Shown: positions 1 through 12,869 of the stretch, piece after piece
How positions within the stretch are numbered: the stretch's first letter is position 1
Layout of the letters: each line of letters starts with the position of its first letter
Assembly: GCA_010015675.1 (NCBI GenBank)
Contig: ML976980.1
Coordinates: 1,226,362 to 1,290,361 of the forward strand
Source of the DNA: Byssothecium circinans
Taxonomy: Eukaryota > Ascomycota > Dothideomycetes > Pleosporales > Massarinaceae
Direction: 5' to 3'
DNA length: 64,000 bases
The notes under the pieces: generated by a model
Told to the model about the DNA's origin: nothing
Seen by the model: the letters and a program-made list of their open reading frames with translations, nothing else
Database searches by the model: none
Made by a program: the position numbers and the translations under genes

Positions 1-3000
1 GCTGCTTGATCATGGCCGCGTAGAAATCGGAGACAGTCAATCAGGAAGGTGCGTGACAGAGAGCGGACCTTCGGGTCGTCGCAGAGTATGAGCATATTGC
101 GAAGAGGAGTCTCGTGATAGGCCAACCACTTAAGTGAAGCGATGCAGCACGTGGAGCACGACAGTGCCGATTTCCGCAGCTGAAGGAGAGTCTCTTCGAA
201 ATTTTCGGGATTCCGTACGCGGATAAGAATCTGGAAGAGGTGCTCAAGGACGACGTAAAGTGCTTGTGTCTCCTGTTCATGATCTTCCGAACAGGTACCG
301 TGGTTGATCTTGTGGACATTCGCTAGAATCTGTCGCACGAACTTCGTGTGATGCGGATCGTACATGGTGTATTCCCGAATGCAATTCTTGTTGTCCTCAC
401 TGATCTTCTCATCCATATCCGGCGGAACCGGGACCTTGACAGGTCCCGATCGCAGTGAGTCACTGTATTCGTTGTTATCCTTCTCAATCGCAGACCGTCG
501 CTGATAGAAGAGCATATATGCGCTGAAATTTTTCAGTTGTCGTTGATACTGGTCGATCCAGCCACCAAAAGCTCGCGGCATGATGTATTGCGGATCAAAC
601 GCTTCCACGTCCCTGTCGTTGAATTCGTTCCATTCCGATCCAGTGTCAGGCGGGCACGGTCGCGAGCGAATGTAGGAATAGTAGTGGCCAGCTTCAGAGC
701 TGCCCTGGTGAATAAGTATCCCAACAAGATCGAACCAATCTTCTTGACGTGGCTTTAAAGGATCGCTTAGATGGTCGACTTTGAAAGGGCTGACATCGAT
801 GGCCATCGGAAAGTCGAAGTATTCGTTGATTTTGGCTCTGCTCAATGTCACGAGGTCGAAGTCGAAGCGCTTCAGGTGAAAGATGAGATTGTCAGGAACA
901 TCCTTCAAACAGGTCCTGTGGTGAGGTATGATCAGTATACTGCAACTTCCCAAGATATGAAGCGCTTACCGCTTGACTGCATCCACTAGCTTTCCACCGC
1001 ACGACTCGCATTTGTACTTATTTTCGCCTTCCATGACATCGCCCTCAACAAAGGCTTGCAGGCTCTCGATCAAACTGCTCTTGCCCTGGACGTCGCATTG
1101 AACAACGAAAAAGCTTTCGAGCCGCTCTGAAACATGCTCGCATTCCTTCGATTTGATCTGATTGACGGTCTGCCCGCCGTAGAAAGATCTGAATTGCTCT
1201 TTGACTCGTGGCGAGATCATCTGGGCCTCCCATTGGTCAAACAATAGGTTGTAAAATTCATCAGCGTCCATCTGAATATTGATGTCAATGGAACCTCCGT
1301 CGGGGACTCGAACGCATGCCGCAAATGGTTCCGGATCTGCCCATTTGCGATAACTGTTCTGCATGTTTGCGAATAGCTTTTGTGTCTCTCGCAACAGGCG
1401 CTGAGGTGCCGCAGAATCGGCCACATTGATCCCGAGCATGAATTTCCGGAAGTTGACGTTCATGAACAACTGCGCAAGCAGTGAGTTCATGTAGCAGATG
1501 GCCCGGGGATTGTTCAGACCAAGGTATCCCGTGGGTGAGCGTATGGCCTCTTGCCGGTCAAATTCGAATGGTCGCGGTGTCGAATCCGTCTCATTGATTT
1601 CCAGCTCCGAACCGAGCTCAAGAAGGCGCTTGTAGCTGGGCCGGTCTTCGGCCAAGGCGAGAACAAGATCAAAGAGCTCTTTCCGTGTCTGGCTATCTAA
1701 GACGGGAAGTTGCATGTCGGTAGCTGGGTCTTCCAGGTCTATAACTTTAGGGACGAACAAGAACCTGTTCCATATCTTCTCAATGAGCTGACCGGCATTC
1801 AAAGGCTTTTTGAGTGACTTGAGGGAAGAAATGCAGCTAAGGAGAAGTTTTGAAAAGCCGAGAACAACAAAGTCTATCTCGCCCCGTCCAACAACTTCTG
1901 CATGGTGATGACTGAGAAGAATATCGCTCCACGCCGTCAAGTAGGACCGTAGAGTGGATTCATCTCTGTCATGCTCATCTTTCTTGCGGAACACTTGATC
2001 CGCAATTTTCAACAGCTGCTCAGACTGATTGGGAAGCTTGGCTGCGTGAGGTAGAACATGAGAGATCTGGTTCCAGAAACCAATGGCCGTATCGGCCTCA
2101 GTCAGCGCCGATGATTCAGAAAGGCCGCCTCCGCAGACCGATGATATGATTTTGGCCGTCTCTTCTCGCCACTCCGGGTTGGGAAAATCCAGGAGGAGTA
2201 GTTTGTGCAAATATGGAACTTTGGGGTGTTCCATGAATGCAGCCCAGACAGGGCGAGAATGCAAAGACGCTTCGAGAATAGCAGCAAATGCTGCCAGGGC
2301 GACTTGCATAGACTCGGTTTGAAGCATTTTCGATAGCAATTCTATAAGCCGCGAGACTAGCTCCACCTCGTTGGAAAAGTACGAAGAAGAGACTTCTGTG
2401 GATGGACGTTCTGGCACTTCACATTAGGCGTTGGTTATTATATTTAGCCATTAGAAGGGCGTTCATACCTTTGAGAAACCTGACGAATACCTGTACCAAA
2501 GTACCCGCAAGTGATCTATGAGTCGATGAAGAGTCGATGTCTAGCGATGGGTTCACCAGTGCTTGATCCAAGAGTCGCACGGCATTAGCCAAGAACTTGT
2601 CATCGACAGTGTTCTGCGATAAGTCAGCAAATATCCGATGATGCATTAGCAGCTACACGTACCTCGTGTAGCTGTTGGTCTAGCCTGCGTTGGAGTATGT
2701 TGGCTGCATAGTTGGCCTGGTAATGGCTGGCGGGTGGGAACAATTCGTCGGCGGAGATTGCCCCAGTCGTAACGGATTCTGCTATCCGCCATGGAACCGG
2801 AAAGCAGAGCAAAAGGTCGTAGAGCTGCAATTCTATTAGAAATTATCACCAGGTGGGGTAAGGCTACTGACGGTTGCGCTCATGGAATCATCACCATCCA
2901 TGCAGGCAAACAGTTCCTCGAACCGGTTTAAGAGAGCTGTCTCGAACACAGAACAGGGCCCACTAGTGTCTGGTACATGCAGGCTTTCTTCGCTTCCAAG

Positions 3001-6000
3001 AACTTTTTGAACTAGTATAGGTTGCTTGGATAGATCCATATCACCGACCTTCTCGGAGCCACGCTCAGCAACATCCAACCTTTGTCCTTGAAAAAACATG
3101 TTGAATTTTGAAAAGCCAGTCGTAAGGCAAATCCGCCTGTACACATCCTGGAGAGTATTGTTGGAGCCCACGACTATCGAGTTCATGGCGGAAGGCGTCT
3201 GGTATCTGATCTCAACCACATCTCCCTCCGGAAGCATTACATCGTCCAATGGTCCGACTTTGGAATCTGTTCTCCGGGAGCGGTTGAACTGAGGCCTAGT
3301 ACGTACTGAGACCAAGAGCAGTTTTAGAAATAACACAGTGCGCGTGAATTGCCGCTCTTTCTGCTCCTTTACCGAATCTGCAAGGACAACATCCATCTGA
3401 CCTTCGTCTGCGGGAACCTTGTTACGCAAGACTTTGTAAGTAGACAGCAATTCATGCATACACTGTTCGACAAGAGCAACGTGCGCTTGTTCGACCTCGT
3501 GGAGAGTAATCCCGTTTGTTTCATCAAGCTCGAGATATCGATCCGCCAGAAGTTTCGCTGTGTTGTCTTCGATGGTCCCAGGAGGAGCTGAGTGAATGAT
3601 AGACCACAGGAGGTCGGCGCCACGAATTTGCAGCAACTCTTCCTTCCCTTCCGGCGTCTCAATGACCCGTCTAGTAGTTGGGAACTTGTATGCACCAACG
3701 AACTCATACAAGCCATAAGTATAGTACTGAGGTTCTAGTTCCGGTATGTAGATGGAAACGAGTTGCTCGCAAAAGTCGCTGTTCGGGTTTTCCTTCATTG
3801 CTGCTCGGATCCTGGTCCAGGCCAAATCCCGCAACTGCGTCGTTCGCGCATATTTGCCCACAAGATGATCCCACAGTTTTTGATAGAGATCGGTAGGGAC
3901 CGCCTTTTGGGCGCCATTGATCATCAAGGAAAGAACTTCAAGCCGGTATTGCATTGCGAAGCCTTGGGGCGACTCCAAAACAAATGAGTCCAGACTATCG
4001 ATGAACGCACATATTTCCTCGAGGATCTGACGTGCAACTGTTGGGTTCTCTTCGAAGAATGGGGCGTCTCTGAAGTTTGTCGCGGTGATAATAGCCAATA
4101 TAGCATGCACACTGCCAGTCGCCTTGGTCGATCGACTTGCGATGTGAGCGGCGCATTGGCGATAAATCTCACAGCGTTCATCCGGTCCTAAGAGGTTCGA
4201 TGAGACACGCAGCTGATCCGAAGCCTTGTGATGTAAAGACATGGAGAGCTTAGGCGTATCCTGATATAGAGGCACATCTTGCATCACCCGAATACACACA
4301 TTCCATGGACGGGCCCTGACGTCTGTGTCCTTCCAAGTGTCATTGGAAATCTTAGAAGCAAGCTCTTGGATAAATTGGACAATATCCAAAGTGTAGCTCT
4401 CGATCGGAAGATCATAAAGCTTCCTGAGGAAATAGAGCAGGTCGGAATAAGGCATCAGATTAACGATGCTGCGAAGCATAGTCATGGTCGCAGAGACAAC
4501 GCGCGGATCGGAACTATTGGATACTGTGTTCCAGATAGCATCAGTCTGACTCTCGGAATACCGACCCGTGACGACGAGGAATCCGACAATGTTGCCACTG
4601 CGGGAAATGAGCTGAGGGTGCGAATCGACGCTAATGATGTAATCGACGACCCGTTCGTGGAGCAGGAAATCGGCGAGGTATTGCATGACTGGGTGCTTGA
4701 CAGAGAGTGGTTTCTCGTTGAACTCCCTCCATATATCGACCAATGCGGTATCCATTGTACCTATACTGGAGACGCGCAACTCCATTCGACCCTTGACGAC
4801 ATATTTGCGCAAAAGCCTGAACTTCCAACCGTGCTTGACAAGTGCAGGGAATATCTTGGGCTCGCTATAGTACGTGTCGCGATTGATCTGGACCTGGTCA
4901 ACTGGCGAGCTCTTTGTTGGAGACTCGGGGTCTCCGAAATCCAACATCTCCTGGACGAGCTCGTCAGCTATCTCCGGGTCCCATGCGCACAAGTCGTGAA
5001 GCAATTGTGAGAAGTTGTTGATGATGTCCTTTGTTTGACCGGTATCTGCCACTTTGCTGGGATTTTGGAGACTGGTGTTGTAACGACGGAAGAAATGCAG
5101 TATATCTCGATAGAATTGTGACATACTAATAACCGAAACGGCATTTGACGTGGCGAAGAGCTGCCAACCGGTAGCATCCAGGAGCTGGGGTACCCAGATA
5201 GCAATGTAATTGTGCATGGCAGGCGGGGCCTTGTCGCATGCATGGTCCGCGAAGCTGAACAAGTGCCTGAGCCCCTCGGCCTCTAGGAAGGTGTGTAAGA
5301 GCTGTAGTCCCATTCCTGCTGTGTCCGCCCCATACTCCTTGTTCAGCAAGTGGAAGACGGGAGTCCTCTCCTGGCGAAGGATATTCACCAATAGCCGAAT
5401 ATGCCTGTAGGAAACGATAGGCCATACATAAGACTCGGAGGAGCAGGATTGTTGGAGCGATTCGGCGTCGGCCTGGAGGAGTCGGGCGCAGGTCCGAAGA
5501 TAAGCACCGAGAAACGATGCGAGTATCTCTTCCTCCGTCTGGCTTTCATCGCAGAAGTTTGCGCCAAAATGGGTCCTCCGGGACAGCACCCGGTTGACTA
5601 TCGTGTACATCTCGTCCCAGAAGGTCACTTTCCCCGTGAAATAGGACACGCGCTGTTCAGGTTGGTCGGGAAGGTTGTCTAGCCAAACGGCAACCTGGGG
5701 TAGGACAGTGCCGTCAATGGGTCCTCCTACAACATCGTTAGCATCGTACATGTTCATAGCAGAGTGGCGACGTACCGCCTTGGAAATGCTGCGCGATGTT
5801 GTGGGCAGCGCCAACATGGTCGACATGGCCACTGAATGGGAATTGGCGGAAGTATGTCTCGGCGGTGTATTCGAACTGCATGGCACGCGTCGTGAGGTCG
5901 TCATCATCGTCTTCGTCGTCAATGGCGATGACAGGTGGGCTGTCAGCAGAACCGTCAGCCCCGCCAACAGGGACGTCTTGAGTCGCAATGTCGTCCTCGA

Positions 6001-6319
6001 TCTCCATGCTGGACTCGGCGTCCTCATTGGCATCGTCGGCACCTTGTTGCACAGAGCGGGGCGAAGCCGGCTTAATTTCGACCTGTGGCTGCGATCTTAT
6101 CGTCATTTCCACCTTGTTGTCGGGCGGCGGGGTGGTAGATGTAGCTAGAGGACCGCTGGGGGAGGCCGCATCGGTGGACATAGCGGGGCTCTGTTTGTTG
6201 GGGCTGCTTTGTTTGCTGTCGCTGTCTTCTTCTTTGCCAGTCTTCTGTCGTTTTCGGGGCGACGTGGGGACCGGGACTACAGCGACAGACTCACTCAGTC
6301 CATGGTCTCGCTGGCTCAT
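1..6319 (-). CDS. Giant USP-family ubiquitin carboxyl-terminal hydrolase (USP9X/USP34-like), C-terminus beyond window
   Basis: This is a cysteine protease of peptidase family C19 that removes ubiquitin from proteins. Six exons fit in frame: 6319-5776, 5726-2872, 2824-2663, 2613-2469, 2416-970 and 915-1, giving over 2,020 residues with no stop before the window edge. The first 1,500 or so residues are a long helical, armadillo-like region preceded by an acidic, low-complexity N-terminus. The catalytic core then follows. The Cys box is NPRAICYMNSLL (Cys codon 1494-1496), a mid-domain motif reads LIFHLKRFDFDL, and the His box is GHYYSYI (His codon 684-686), followed by WNEFNDRDV with the expected Asn/Asp region. 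All catalytic residues are present. Size and layout match the large USP9X/USP24/USP34 class; the exact orthologue is not resolved. The start is set at MSQRDHG; an in-frame ATG at 6400 is an alternative. Confidence 0.93.
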
Positions 6320-6977
6320 GATGCGACGCTGTGGAGGAGCTCGAGCTACAAGGGAGATGCTCGGAGTATGAGTGCTTGGCGAAGGCACTCGGGGAGGCAC
6401 GCGGCGGTGGTGGTGGTGGTGGAAGCTGTCGGCAGGAAGAAGCTGGGCTCTCTATAGGCAGCAGCACCCTTCGCGGAGCCTTACTGGTTGTCCGTACTCG
6501 GTGGCGGTGAAAACGCGACGGCTGGAGGCACCATGGGTTTGAGCGTGCGGTGCAGCAGATGCAAGAAATAGCAATGGGCAATTGAATCAGGATCACCTGT
6601 GCGGGACGGTTGAGCAGCTGTGAAAGACGCGCCCGTGAGGTGTGAGAGCAGTGTATAGCGGGGCCGTGTTGCCAAGAAACGTCATTTGGGGCTAGCTGGA
6701 TCGGGTTGGCGCCATTCACATGCCCTGCAGCACTAGGTGGACGATTGCTTGAAGAACCGTCGACTATTTCATAGAGCAACAGCACAAGACAGCAAATACA
6801 AAAGCCATCATTTTGCTTAGATGCTAGCATACGGTAGTTGGTGTCTCTTTCTGTGTAAAGGAATTCAAGAGAGACCTTTCGTGCAGGGATCCAAGCTCTG
6901 TGGAAGGCTCTCCACGCCACACCAAGACATCATATCAATAGACCACCTCGCCGGTCCCACAGAATATCCAGGAGACC
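6320..6977. other. Divergent intergenic region (deubiquitinase / Pop3-like)
   Basis: These 658 bases separate two divergently transcribed genes and presumably hold both promoters and 5' leaders. A short GTG/GGT triplet run lies at about 6401-6425. I see no convincing gene here. Confidence 0.5.
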
Positions 6978-7976
6978 ATGCCGCCAAAACCAGGAAAACA
7001 CATCTTCAAGACGTCAAGTCCCTTCTCAGAAACAGTCTGGTATTCGACCTCATATTCCACACCTTGCACCGCTTCGCATAACGGCGCTGACTGCGCCCAA
7101 TTCAGGCCCAAACTCACTCGCGTCGAGAAAGACAACATACTCGATCTACTCTGCAGGTACAATTCCCCGAATCCCCCCGTCTACCCACAGACTTCACTCC
7201 TCCCGTACGTGCTATCCTGGAAGAGGACAGGACGCTAAACACCATCCAGCCTCCTCCAACCCCTAGGCGACTACCGAAGAACACACATCACGCCCTCCAA
7301 GGGCAAAAAGCGCAAACGAAGCTCAAAACGAAAACAGATCCAGCAAAAACACCAACAACCCGACATCTCCTCCCCGGAAGTTCCAGATCCCGTACCTCCG
7401 CCCCCGCCCCCAGAAATCGGCTCTCACGTTTTGATCGGCCTGAACAGCGTAACGCGTCATCTGGAAGCGCTAGCCGCGCAGACCACGCCTTCGCATCTCC
7501 CAGGCGCAGTGCGGAAAGGTTCTAATGATGGGGAGGAGGATGTTGATACTGAAGGGAACCTAAAACCAAAACCCAGACCCCTCTCCATAGTCATCCTCCC
7601 CCTCCCCTACCCCCCCTCCTCCCTCGCACACGCGCACATCCCCACTCTAATCCACCTCGCCAACCTCAACATCACCTCCACGACCGAAATCCCCTCATCC
7701 AACCCCTTCCTTCCCAGCTCCAAAAACCCCAACCCCAACCCCTTCGCCCCCTCCTCCCTCTCCCCCAAAACCCGCCTCCTCGTCCTCCCCACCGCCACAG
7801 AACCCCGCCTCTCCACCGCCCTACACATCCCACACGTCGGCGCCCTAGCCATCATGGACGGCGCGCCAGGCGCAGACGCGCTGGTGAAATACGTCAGGGA
7901 GAACGTGGGTTTGACAAGGTGCACGTGGATCGACGAAGCGATGCGAGCGGAGTGGAAGGGTGTTGTTGTGAAGTGA
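6978..7976 (+). CDS. Probable RNase P/MRP subunit Pop3-like protein
   Basis: Two exons (6978-7156 and 7250-7976, split by a 93-bp GT-AG intron) encode 301 residues. The N-terminus is followed by a strongly basic stretch rich in Lys, Arg and Ser, then a proline run, then the motif GLNSVTRHLEAL, which resembles the fungal Pop3 family. The C-terminal half has a beta-alpha pattern ending in a HVGALAIMDGAPGADALV segment, compatible with the L7Ae-like fold of Pop3. In the family, Pop3 binds the RNA of nuclear RNase P and RNase MRP and takes part in tRNA 5' and rRNA processing. The middle (about residues 150-210) is very rich in Pro, Asn and Ser. The start ATG has a good context (gaccATG). The assignment rests on motif memory; a generic basic RNA-binding protein is the alternative. 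Confidence 0.6.
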
Positions 7977-8854
7977 AGTGAGCACGTATGTATGACCTGA
8001 ACCTGATTTGAGAGGGATATATAGGGAGGTATAGGGGAAGGGGGGTGGTAAGATACCTGGGCTTGCAGGGAGGAGTGAGGGTGACGTGGGACTGGATGAA
8101 TGGTTCGGTTCCCCAATCCAAGGACACAAAAGAAAGAGAGACTCCGACTCCGATATCTATATTTATTCCAAAACTCCTTAAATCTTCTTTCCTTCTTTCA
8201 TTCCTTCATCCATGCCTCCCACCGTGCCGAGAAAACCCAATCTGCCGCAACCTTATCCCAGCCCCGCCCATCCCATCCCATCCCATGTCCAAGTAAAGTC
8301 CAAAATATCGTACTTTATATCCATCCAGAACCATTAAACATCAACACATGGAAAAGAAAACGACAAAAAACAGCAAAATGCGTCCCCGCAAGCCACGCAA
8401 GCCATGCAAGCCAAACGTAAACGCCACAAACAACAACAGCCACAAAAAAGAAAAAAGGTTCGGGCAGAGGAGAAAATGCAGCGGAAGAGCCGGATATTCC
8501 TCCCTTGGGACCGGATTCAGCGGGGGTATCTCTATCTCACGCAACCAAGCGTGGGAACCGACGACAAGCCCATGTTCTCCTTCGGCGTGGAACATCATGT
8601 CATCTTTCCATACTTCTCTCCCTCGTGGTACAACAGACTTCGTCATCATAGCAATAAAACCCCCAGCTCGCTCCATCTTCTTCTCCCTTCTATGCAATAT
8701 ACTTCAACACAACATGCCTCACCAACCGTCGAGCGCGCTCCCTCGCTGAAGGGTGGGTGCCCTGGGAGCACGGTAAGTAAATCAGCGGGCGCTAGACCGC
8801 GAGGGCGCGGAGGGCTTGACTCAGGGCTACTATGCCTGGGTGCTGTCGAGCATA
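7977..8854. other. Convergent 3' intergenic region
   Basis: This lies between the 3' ends of the Pop3-like and F-box genes. It contains a short CATCC-type tandem repeat at about 8267-8286 and otherwise looks like 3' untranslated sequence. I see no gene. Confidence 0.5.
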
Positions 8855-11153
8855 CTACGTCTCGAGAGCATCAGCCATAGTGACATCGTCGGTGTCTGTT
8901 GGCAGCACGGATTCCGAGGCTGTGATCGGAAGGGCGGCGGATTGCGGCCGACTGTAGTCGAAGTCGGCGTTGTCGGGCATGCTCATTGGACTGGCAGATC
9001 GGAGGTCTTCGAGATCCTCGTCGGGGGGTGAGAAGTTCCACACCTTTGAAAAGTTAGCAAGACATATTGGTCGATGTGTCACTCAACTGACCTCCATGAT
9101 CGTCCTCGATGCCCGCGACGCCATGATGACTGCCTTCTCTTCTTCGAAAACAACACGCCAGACAGCCTCCGCAGGCTGCGAAAGCTCACGAACGAGCGTG
9201 CCCTTCTTCAGATCCCAGACCTTGACTCGGCCATCCGACCCACCACTGACGATTCTGGTGTTGTCGAACTGCAGGCTGGTAACGCTATTATCGTGGGCCG
9301 CCAATCGATGGATGGCCTGATAATCCGCCAGACTCCATACTCGCACAGATCCGTCAGATCCTCCCGTGACGAGAATATCGTCACGCATCTGGAGTTGGCC
9401 AACGAGTGAGGTGTGACCTTGTAGCACGGCCAAGCATTTCCTGCGCGCCGACATCGGTTAGTTCACACGAACGCATAGCAACGGATGAAGGGGGTGCCAC
9501 AAATAGACTCACCCGTCGTTGGGATCCCATATCCTCACACTGGTATCCAAGCTTCCGGTTGCAATCTTCTTCCCATCAAAAGCGATGGCGTAGATTTGAC
9601 TGAAGTGGCCCGTGAGAGTTCGCAAGCATTTGCCAGTCGAAATGCTCCATATCTTGGCTGTAGTGTCGTAGGAGCCAGACACACAGATATCGCCGTGAAT
9701 CTCAAGGCACCTTACACTGGCTTGGTGACCGACGAGGACGTGCTTGCAAGCACCCCTTTCAAGGTCCCACACCCGGAGTGTCGTGTCTCGCGAACCTGAA
9801 ATTGCTGTTTTCGCATCCGACATCTTCAGGCAACGCACAGTCGAGGTGTGGCCGCGGAGCGTATGTACGGCAGAGCTGTTCACGGAATTAGAATCCGAGA
9901 AAATATGAGAGACGGGGATACTGACCCATTCTCGAGGTTCCACACTCGCACATCCCGATCACACCCACCGCTCACCAAGAGGTCGCCCCAAGGTACCATT
10001 GCCCAAACGCCCATGACATGGCCCTGCAGTGTCCGCTGGTGGTTGCCGAGTGTGTCAAAGACGTGAATCTTTGCGTTGTCTAGGGCCACAACAATGTACT
10101 TTTTAGTGAGATGTAGGCTTGTAACAACTCCTTGGTCAGGAGTGATCTGGCGAGAATCGCAGAGTCCTCCCTGGCGCCATGCGGTCTCCACCATGTATCG
10201 TGCCTTGAAATGCGAGCGGTAGGTAGTGGTCTTGGGCCTCCGTTGTGATAATTGGCGTTTGGCGGCGCGGTCAAGACTCCGTGTTCGCAAAGCTTCGCTT
10301 CCGGCGCTCGATGTCGTCCCATCTGTCAACTCTCGCATTGGTGTATCTCCTGTGCGTGATGCGCGTTCCGGATGCAGCCACTGCGATCCTGACGCGTCCC
10401 ACTCCGCCCCTGGATCATCCTCTTCGTTTTGCTCCAGTCTCGGCAGACCGCGGTAGGAGAACTTGCGACACAATTCCCTCCATGCGCCATCGTCATTGAC
10501 CATATCGTGCCACCTCTTGGAGACGAGTGAGGATCGAACGAGGGTTGTCGGATCGTCTACGCATTCCAAAATCTATGATCTCCATTAGTAATCGTTGCAT
10601 ATTTCTTCCAGCCAACCCTGCTCACCCGTAAACATAGTTCGGTCGGCAGCACCATGAACGGGTCCTTCTTCAGCCTCGGGCTGACAAACTCGGCAACGAA
10701 GCTGAGTTCATGGCTTCCGCACTGATTGAGCAGTTCTCCAAGCAATCGCAGCCGCTCTGGTCCGCTCATGTCCCCAAAGAGAGCTCGTATGTCCTTAATA
10801 TGCGAGTCTTCATGTTCGGCAGCTGTACTCCAGTCGAGCGCTCGTTGCGTTGGTGTCGGTGAGGGCGCAGGCGTCGGTGGCGATGCCGGCGCAGTAGACA
10901 AATCGTGAGCTATGCCCCTATCCTCGACAATGATAGGCCGAAGCGTAGTGCGTTTGCTGCGCGCGGCCGTTGGCGAGGAGAACAAGGACGGACGAACCGT
11001 CGACGATGCGGAGGCAGCCATGTCGGTGTCGGAGTCGGCTTGCTGGTCCCGGTTCCCTTCGTGAGGGTTGAAATAATCGTCGTCGGCCATGCTTTGTGAC
11101 GCTGGCGAAGCGCGGACTCGTGGTAACACGACGATTGTGGAAACAGGATCCAA
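8855..11153 (-). CDS. F-box/WD40 substrate receptor of SCF ubiquitin ligase, Cdc4/Pop1/Fbw7 type
   Basis: Five exons (11153-10626, 10572-9926, 9875-9513, 9440-9092, 9043-8855) encode 691 residues. A Ser/Thr/Pro-rich N-terminus is followed by a dimerisation-like helix region (FGDMSGPERLRLLGELL), an F-box around residues 165-211 (VLPTELCLRILECVDD), a basic linker, and WD40 repeats from about residue 300. Eight blades can be counted; typical ends are VSGGCDRDVRVWNLE, ISGSRDTTLRVWDLE and VTGGSDGSVRVWSLA. An eight-blade propeller after a D-domain plus F-box is the Cdc4/Fbw7 architecture, whose members bring phosphorylated proteins to SCF for degradation. SconB/Met30, with seven blades, is the main alternative. 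An in-frame ATG at 11090 could be the true start. Confidence 0.88.
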
Positions 11154-12869
11154 ATGTGGTGCGCGGGAACGATAGCCGTGGGAAGAAATATGGTGACAGC
11201 CTTACCGCCTGCGTCCACAAAGAGCCCAGGAGCGCAAGAGGTTCCACGGAATAAGGTCTATCACGGTGCACAGGAGTCGGGTCGAGGTGCAATGGGCCTG
11301 GCGGAGAGGGGGACTAGTGTTTCGAGAGATGGTCGCAGGGCGGAACAGCCAGCTTTGGCGACGTTGGGCTTGAGGCAAGAGCGGAGACCAGAGTGGAACT
11401 GTATGGGGGGAAAGCGAAAGGCTATCTGGATTCGCGCATCGACGGCTCTCTTGTAGGTCTGGCCTCTGGCGGGTGACGAGGAGGAGAGTGAGATGCTTGG
11501 GTCATTATGATCTCGGGTTGCTCGCTAAAGGGGTGTAATTAGCGTATCGGCTATGGAGTATGGAGAAGCAGGGCAAGACGATGGATACATATTTGAAAAC
11601 ACGAATCTCTAATAGCCGTGTCTCTTCCAAGTCCGCGAGAAAGTCGTCGTCACAATCCGTTCTTGCGGTGGCATATTGCAGTATTAGTTTTGGGACCGAT
11701 TCAATGATGTTGGGATGGGAGCAAATTTTGGCCACACCACAGCAAGACTCGAACAAGACATCCACCAAACGGCTTCAACTTAATGACAACCATTCCACTT
11801 GCTTAGCTGACCACACAAAGATTGATATCATACTCACAGAATTCATCACCACAATCAAAACTCACCACCACCTTCGCCCACACAGCGGCTTAGTCACACC
11901 TCCACCTCTTACAAAACCTCCCTACCACAAGAACGCCATCCCCTGCATGCTCCCGCGGAGGCCTGACGCACCTCGACATCGTGCCAACGTGCCAACTTGC
12001 AACGAAGAGCCCTGAAGGCCGTTTGAGACCTGAAAAGTCTGACGGTTCCGCCCTGTCGTTGCCGCTCCTCTTCTTTGCAGTCACCACAGCGCAGAAGCCA
12101 GCAAGCATGCAAACAAGAGGACTGGGAGTCGTTCAAGATTCGATTCGCTTTCCAAACAGCCGCCGCCCTGTCGCAAACGCGTGCATGCGTCTCAGCGCGA
12201 ATCGACGCACCGTTCTTTCCCCTTTCGTTCCATTCTTGATTGGAGCGGTCAGCCAGCGTTTGCGCAATACCGCGTGAGCGCCCGATTGTGATGTGACTCT
12301 GGGCGCACGTGTTGCTGAAAAAAAGAGATCACGTCATCGCATACGATCCGATACATATTGATTATGTATCATGGCGCCGAGCGGCCAGCCGTGGTGAAAG
12401 TGGAGGATGTGGGCATGGATGAAGAGGGGCAGCGCAGCACGGCCGGCAAGTTTCAAGGATTAATTTAGTACACCCGAAAGCGAAGCCTTAATGTCCGATG
12501 GGCAGCGGAGCATGCACGTCTGAATCCGATGTTTCTCCCCGGTGAAGAAGAGTGGACATGAATCGCGTGGGTATGTAGGTAGGTGGGTTTGATTCCGAAT
12601 GAGACGTGCTGCGTGTTGGTGAGCAGAGGTTAAAGGCGGTGAAAAAGGCCGACTTTCATCATAAGTTGTAATTTCAGCCTTTCTTTCAGCAGCAAGACGG
12701 AAAAAGGCTGCATGAGCTTTTCCATTCATAGTCCTTGGTCAAGTAGTCTCAACGACCAATAAAAGACGGGTTGCAATTTCGACAACAATCTATTCATCAT
12801 GAAGATAATCAAGCCTGAAATATATACAGTGAACTCGTCCTTCACCCCTTACACCATACCTCACACCAT
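11154..12869. other. Long intergenic region without recognised gene
   Basis: About 1.7 kb lies between the F-box gene start and the LPMO gene end. It probably holds the F-box promoter and 5' leader and the LPMO 3' region. The short open frames here have biased composition and no recognisable motif. Confidence 0.45.

Noticed and set aside
4279..5010. A 243-residue + strand frame inside the deubiquitinase gene.
   Set aside because: It is the reverse-strand shadow of a long coding exon and has no independent motif.
11560..12015. A 151-residue + strand open frame in the gap left of the LPMO gene.
   Set aside because: Composition is Thr/His/Pro-skewed, no motif or splice context is visible, and it lies in the expected leader of the F-box gene.
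12135..12160. A GATTCGATTC word resembling a tRNA B-box.
   Set aside because: No A-box at proper distance and no cloverleaf.
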